Assembly (NCBI RefSeq): GCF_026151205.1
Contig: NC_087076.1
Location: forward strand, 9,462,902-9,526,901
Length of the DNA stretch: 64,000 nucleotides
DNA from: Bolinopsis microptera
Lineage: Eukaryota > Ctenophora > Tentaculata > Lobata > Bolinopsidae
Reading direction: 5' to 3'
Under the pieces are notes generated by a model. The model was given only the letters and a program-made list of their open reading frames with translations, made no database searches and had not been told where the DNA came from. This document shows, piece after piece, positions 59,701 to 64,000 of the stretch. How positions within the stretch are numbered: position 1 is the first letter of the stretch; the number at the start of each line of letters is the position of its first letter. The position numbers were made by a program, and so were the translations under genes.

Positions 59701-61303
59701 GCTGAGTAGCTGGCGTGTCGATGTAAAGATAAAACAACTGATAAGAGAGCAATTAAAATTGTTGCAAATGCTAGAATAACTGATTGTAACTTAAATAGTA
59801 AATTTATATTAACCTTTGCATGAGTTGCTCATTTGATTTTAATAATGATAATTTGATTTGCCTTGATAATATACGATAATATTGGCAAAAAATAAATTTT
59901 TGTGTGACTATTTATGTTTTTAATCCATCTATTTTCTAACCTGTTCTCATTAATACAGCGTGAATTAAATAACAGAGAATTGTTTCTTAATAACATTTAT
60001 GATTTAAAATATCTTAGAAATATTAATTTTGTCAGAGCAAATTGGCGCAGAATGCAAGCCATATTATTCTATTTTTTAGAGAAAGATTAGATAGCAGCGT
60101 TGTGTTTAGACTATCTGTTATTTAGATCTTAAATAATATATAGTAGAATTTTTTTTGTATACGGTTAAGTTTGTCAATCTGTGAATTTTTAATGGAAAAC
60201 GTAAATTTTATTTTAGATATTTTACTTCAGAGTTTTAAAATTGGGATCAGTTTTGGATCAATTGCTTTCAATTTACGTCATGTTTTTATTTGAAAACTGT
60301 AGTGTAGATTATCACTCTAGCCGTTACTGTAAGTTTAGAATTAATGATCAATTTGAGTCCAAGTGTTGAATATTAGGGCTAATCAGGGCTAATCACCATG
60401 ATTATTAATTACAAGCCCCCTCCCAGCTATCTTCCATTCTTCAAGGTTGAACAATCAGACGAATTATTCAAGTGCCAATCTATTAATAAACTATTATATC
60501 ACATATTATTTCGTATAACTCTGTTCAGAGCATGTTACGTGATTACAGAACACTCACTATGTCTAAAACAGGTGTAGTGCAATGAATAGCAAGTTCCTCT
60601 TTACAATCAGTCTATCAACATTATGGCTGGTGTGCATTGTGCAAGCATGTTTAAGAGCATATTTAAGATTCAAGCTATTTTTGTAGAAATTGGTATAGAA
60701 TTATTACGGATTAATGATTATATTTTATCAAAAAACTTGTGTTTTATTGAAGTTAGAAACCTGTAGACCACTACTGTGCTAGTTGTTGAGTGTTGACCTT
60801 GAGGAGTAATTTGCTAGTCAGATCTGTATATTATTTAGCGAAAATAATATAGAACTTGAACATGAGAGAAATATTATATGAAGATGTCTTTATCTGCAAA
60901 AATGAACTGTTTCAATGTTCCAATGCTTCTATTTTCTCATTGCTCATATATCCGACCTTGAATATAACGATAATATACTCCTTTGCAACTAATACTATCA
61001 TCTCTTTATGGATAATATCATTGGCTTCTAGTTTTCCCAGATACTTTAAACCCTCGTTATCCAGATCCTGTGGGTAGGGAGATACCACTATTATAGATTG
61101 CTTTTGCTTTTGCTTTTGCTCCCTTATTCACCTTCACTACAGCCACTACTATATGTTTGTGTTAAACTCTGATATGGTTTTAACAAGTGTATGCATGTCT
61201 TCATCACTCCGCATAGAACTTGAGATCATTTGAATGTATAGTAGAGCCTATGCGACATTTTGGTCCAGCTTTATTTAATGTTATTATTATTTTATTTCTC
61301 CAG
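59701..61303. other. 1.6 kb without a recognised gene
   Basis: AT-rich intergenic sequence holding the likely promoter and 5' UTR of the gene at 61335. Minor repeats: agggctaatc duplicated near 60378 and a (TTTTGC)n tract near 61100-61120. A Met-starting frame at 60856-61077 has no domain. Confidence 0.4.
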
Positions 61304-61334
61304 ATTATGAGCTTTTCATCATCATTCAGCAGCT

Positions 61335-62750
61335 ATGTCTGGCAGAGGAAGATTGTTTGCTACTAAAGCCCCCGTAGCAAGAGCTACTTCTAAACTCCCA
61401 AGATGTTCCCCTAATGCTGGACCTACTATCACACCAGCTAGAAGTACCTCTAAACTCCCAAGAATCCCCCCTAATAATCGAGCTCGAAATACTGGGAATA
61501 CTGGAAATACTGGAAATACCAGCTTGAGGCATGCCCGTTCGCAGGTTAGTTGATTTGCTAATCGTTCTGTGATCAAGTATAGCTATATCACATGGATGTA
61601 AACATGACATTCTTACACAACATGTTGTGTTACTCCCTTATTTAAGAACACTTCAGGGCCTTCGGAGCAACCATTTTAGAAGCCGTGCTTTAATTGATTG
61701 TGTATGTCTGCTCTGCTGAAAGTTCTATTAATTTGCTATCTATTGCTGTGTTTATCGTTTAAAGTTTGAAATTATGAGTAGCTCTTGAATACAACTGGAG
61801 TGAATGGTGTCTCTCTCGTTAATTTATAATTTATATGCCGCTATAATCATTGTTCAACCGGCACAAAAGTTTAACAGCGATAGTATGTTGTGTTTACTTT
61901 GAGCAATCAATACATCACGTTCCATACTTTGATCGTGAACGTTTTTTTTTTCTCATTCACCTTATCAAAAACCCCACCCTAACTTTACAGATACTATCAG
62001 ATCAGAGGAGGTACAACAGAAACTCAACTCCCAGGGTTCTGGTAGGTTTTTAAGATTGATAAAGAGTAGCTGGTCATCTTGTTTAATAATGCTGCTTTGT
62101 CACGGACCGTCATGTTAGAAAATGTCTCCAAGAAGTCCATAATATATATTTATAAGTCATTTGACAGTCAAATTATAAGTCATTTGACAGTCAAATGTCA
62201 AGATTTGTATGTGTTTTATTTTAAACCGGTGTTTCTTAAATCATTGGGTTGCTACTGGTAACCTTTGTCATTATTTCAGCAAGGTTTTAACCAAAGTAAG
62301 CCCAAAACAATGGAGGAGTTACGACAGTAAGTAATTTATAAATTATATCAATATTCCAACACGTATTACATCACCACTACCAAGCATGAAGTCACTTCTT
62401 CTTATCATGACCTCACTTCTTATCATGACCTCATGTTTCTTATATATATATTGTCACGCCGGTGAAAACCGCACTTTCCTAAATTCTAGTATTGAGTTTT
62501 GAGTTTTGAGATAATTTGTTTGCAAATTTTTGTAACTGTGTGTCTGAATTTTTATCATAACTTCCGTTCACCGTTATGATTGGTACTAAAGGTTGTGTCT
62601 GCGTAATTTTCTATTTTTGTAAAACTTCGTTACGGCGTATTCGATCTTACATAAATATGTGACGGATATTGAAAAAATTAGCAGAAGTAATACTTGCTTC
62701 TTTCTTTCAGAGCCCGTCTCAAGAAGTTTGATAACAACAACACAGAATGA
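61335..62750 (+). CDS. small basic protein of unknown function, four exons
   Basis: Coding exons are 61335-61544, 61991-62041, 62280-62326 and 62711-62750 (348 nt, 115 aa). Donors are gttagt, gtaggt and gtaagt; acceptors are ttacag, atttcag and tttcag. The first coding exon opens after an acceptor at 61303. The peptide starts MSGRGRLFATKAPVARATSK and has two similar SKLPR-containing halves (SKLPRCSPNAGP, SKLPRIPPNNRA) and an NTGNTGNTGNT run. It ends in a short, possibly helical segment KPKTMEELRQARLKKFDNNN. It is rich in Arg, Asn, Pro and Ser, has no membrane segment and looks disordered. I do not recognise the family; an RNA- or chromatin-associated adaptor is possible from composition only. 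AATAAA follows at 62896-62901. Confidence 0.68.
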
Positions 62751-63490
62751 GAATTTGAATTACACAACCGTGTACTCGTATGGGCATCTAACTTTAATTA
62801 AATTATTAGGCTTTTAAAAAGTTTGTATATAATATTTGTACAAACTTATATAATCATATATAATATGATTTCAGAATCATGTAAATATGTAATATAATAA
62901 ACAATATACAAGCTTTAAACAGATTTTTATATTATCTTCCAGATTTTAATAAACCAATTTGTAATTTGCATAATCAGAGGCGTATTTTATGGAAAAATGC
63001 GTATTTCCTGTAATTTCCGCTCTAATTGCATGCATAGTTTTAATTAATCAGTGCGATCAGAGTTTTTCAGACAATAATAGGATGCAGGTTATCTCATAAT
63101 AATTTAGTAAACGATTGTTTGTTTGTATATATCATATATATATATCATAGTTACTATCAAAACAGCAGTGTAAATATTTACAACAAAATTTGTGTATAAT
63201 CATTATTTGTGTGCTCATTGCAAGTGTGTAGAAATTTAATTGTCATCATGTTTTATTTTGACGTTTCTGACAGTACATTCGTGATCATGATAATTACTTA
63301 CTTCGTTACTTCGTTGAGTTCATCTGTGGAGCCGGAAGGGTTATCAGATATCTGACCATCTGGATGGCGAGTAGTCAACCAGTGAGTTTGACCAACTGCT
63401 GCTGTATCCGGCGACTGGAGGGTTGTCCGAATGGGTTGTCTCGTACACAGTCAAGAAATGCACATATACATATCAACACGTTTATACCTA
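62751..63490. other. 3' flank and intergenic sequence
   Basis: Beyond the poly(A) signal no coding sequence is recognised. A short (AT)n stretch lies near 63130-63147. The frame at 63364-63555 is probably the 5' margin of the LINE copy that follows. Confidence 0.35.
62896..62901 (+). promoter_or_regulatory. poly(A) signal AATAAA of the small basic protein gene
   Basis: A canonical AATAAA about 150 bp after the stop at 62750, in the same orientation and in an AT-rich context. Confidence 0.6.
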
Positions 63491-63509
63491 ACAAAATTTA
63501 CACATTTAA

Positions 63510-63800
63510 GTCTCCACTCTCCATGCACCCCACACATCAACTACAATTATCATAATCATATGTTTCTCTTCTATTCTCTCATCATGACTTACTTTCTCCC
63601 AATTCTTCTCTCCACGACTAGGTCCATGAACACCGTATTCCCCCTAGATTCTAATATTCATTCCTCTCTACTCCTTGACAGCCCACGTTATCTTATACCA
63701 TTTCTTGCTTGCTCCCACATTAAACTTTTCTTTGTAATTATCTCCTCATGGTTTATAAGAAATGTTCTTCTCCCTGGTAAGATGAATAGAGTCAAGTATT
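63510..63800 (+). mobile_element. LINE 5' region, second copy
   Basis: Nearly 300 bp match the reverse complement of 48525-48815, including cacatcaac…aattatcataatcatatgtt, ccccctagattc and aattatctcctcatggttta. Small indels separate the two. The similarity ends near 63800 in this copy. Confidence 0.72.
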
Positions 63801-64000
63801 CCAGCCGCTGCTATGTTACACACCGTTGCTATGTAACCTTTTGGTTTTTACCTAACTTCCTATTTCTAGTCTGATTTGCACGTGGAAAGTCCGTGGTCAC
63901 AGGGAAGAAGGTAATATTATTTTTATCTATATTTGGTAGTCAGTTTTTATCGCATCAAAAAATATCCGTCACAACCGAAGATACAGCCGAATTAAATGTA

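Noticed and set aside
60856-61077. 73-codon plus-strand hydrophobic frame
   Set aside because: Composition expected of AT-rich sequence; no domain or context.

Overview
The window is AT-rich eukaryotic, almost certainly animal, nuclear DNA. Genes are split by GT-AG introns with consistent phases. They encode metazoan families: two ZIP (SLC39) metal transporters, a secreted SOUL/HEBP heme-binding protein, an LDLa-ectodomain 7TM receptor and an LRAT/NlpC-P60-type protein. The rest is minisatellites, MITEs and decayed non-LTR and Penelope-like retroelements. LDLa-type orphan receptors, abundant retroelements and TTAGGG-type telomeric repeats would suit an early-branching or aquatic invertebrate such as a cnidarian, but the species cannot be fixed from the sequence.

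Layout. 0.5-4.2 kb: a complete eight-exon ZIP gene (+), with a minisatellite and a TA-flanked MITE in its second intron and a pogo/Tigger-like MITE downstream. 6.0-7.1 kb: a foldback element with a telomeric core, followed by a 15-bp minisatellite. 7.9-8.7 kb: the SOUL-domain gene (-), with an octamer array just upstream. 12.7-20.6 kb: a second ZIP gene (+), with a 5.6-kb satellite in one intron. Its last two membrane segments are missing. 20.8-24.8 kb: the LDLa-7TM receptor (-). It converges on the second ZIP gene at a pure (CCTGGT)87 array that reads as Gly-Pro in one gene and Asp-Gln in the other.

About 25.9 to 44.9 kb is a stretch in which nearly every base lies in a homopolymer run. No gene can be read there and it looks like unpolished sequence rather than biology. 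45.1-48.8 kb: a decayed LINE (-). 50.4-55.3 kb: an RNase H-bearing LINE 3' end (-), a tRNA-like Pol III segment, a CR1-like RT fragment (-), a possible SOCS-box gene fragment (+), a 49-bp perfect hairpin, a second copy of the first MITE family and a Penelope-like RT fragment (+). 56.4-58.0 kb: the LRAT/NlpC-P60-like multi-pass membrane protein (+). 58.05-58.6 kb: a large foldback. 58.8-59.7 kb: an intact ORF1-like gene (-). 61.3-62.75 kb: a four-exon gene for a small basic protein (+). 63.5 kb to the end: another copy of the LINE 5' region.

The two ZIP genes share the same strand, motifs and splice phases, so they look like a tandem duplicate pair importing Zn or a related divalent metal. The other genes have no obvious functional link to one another.
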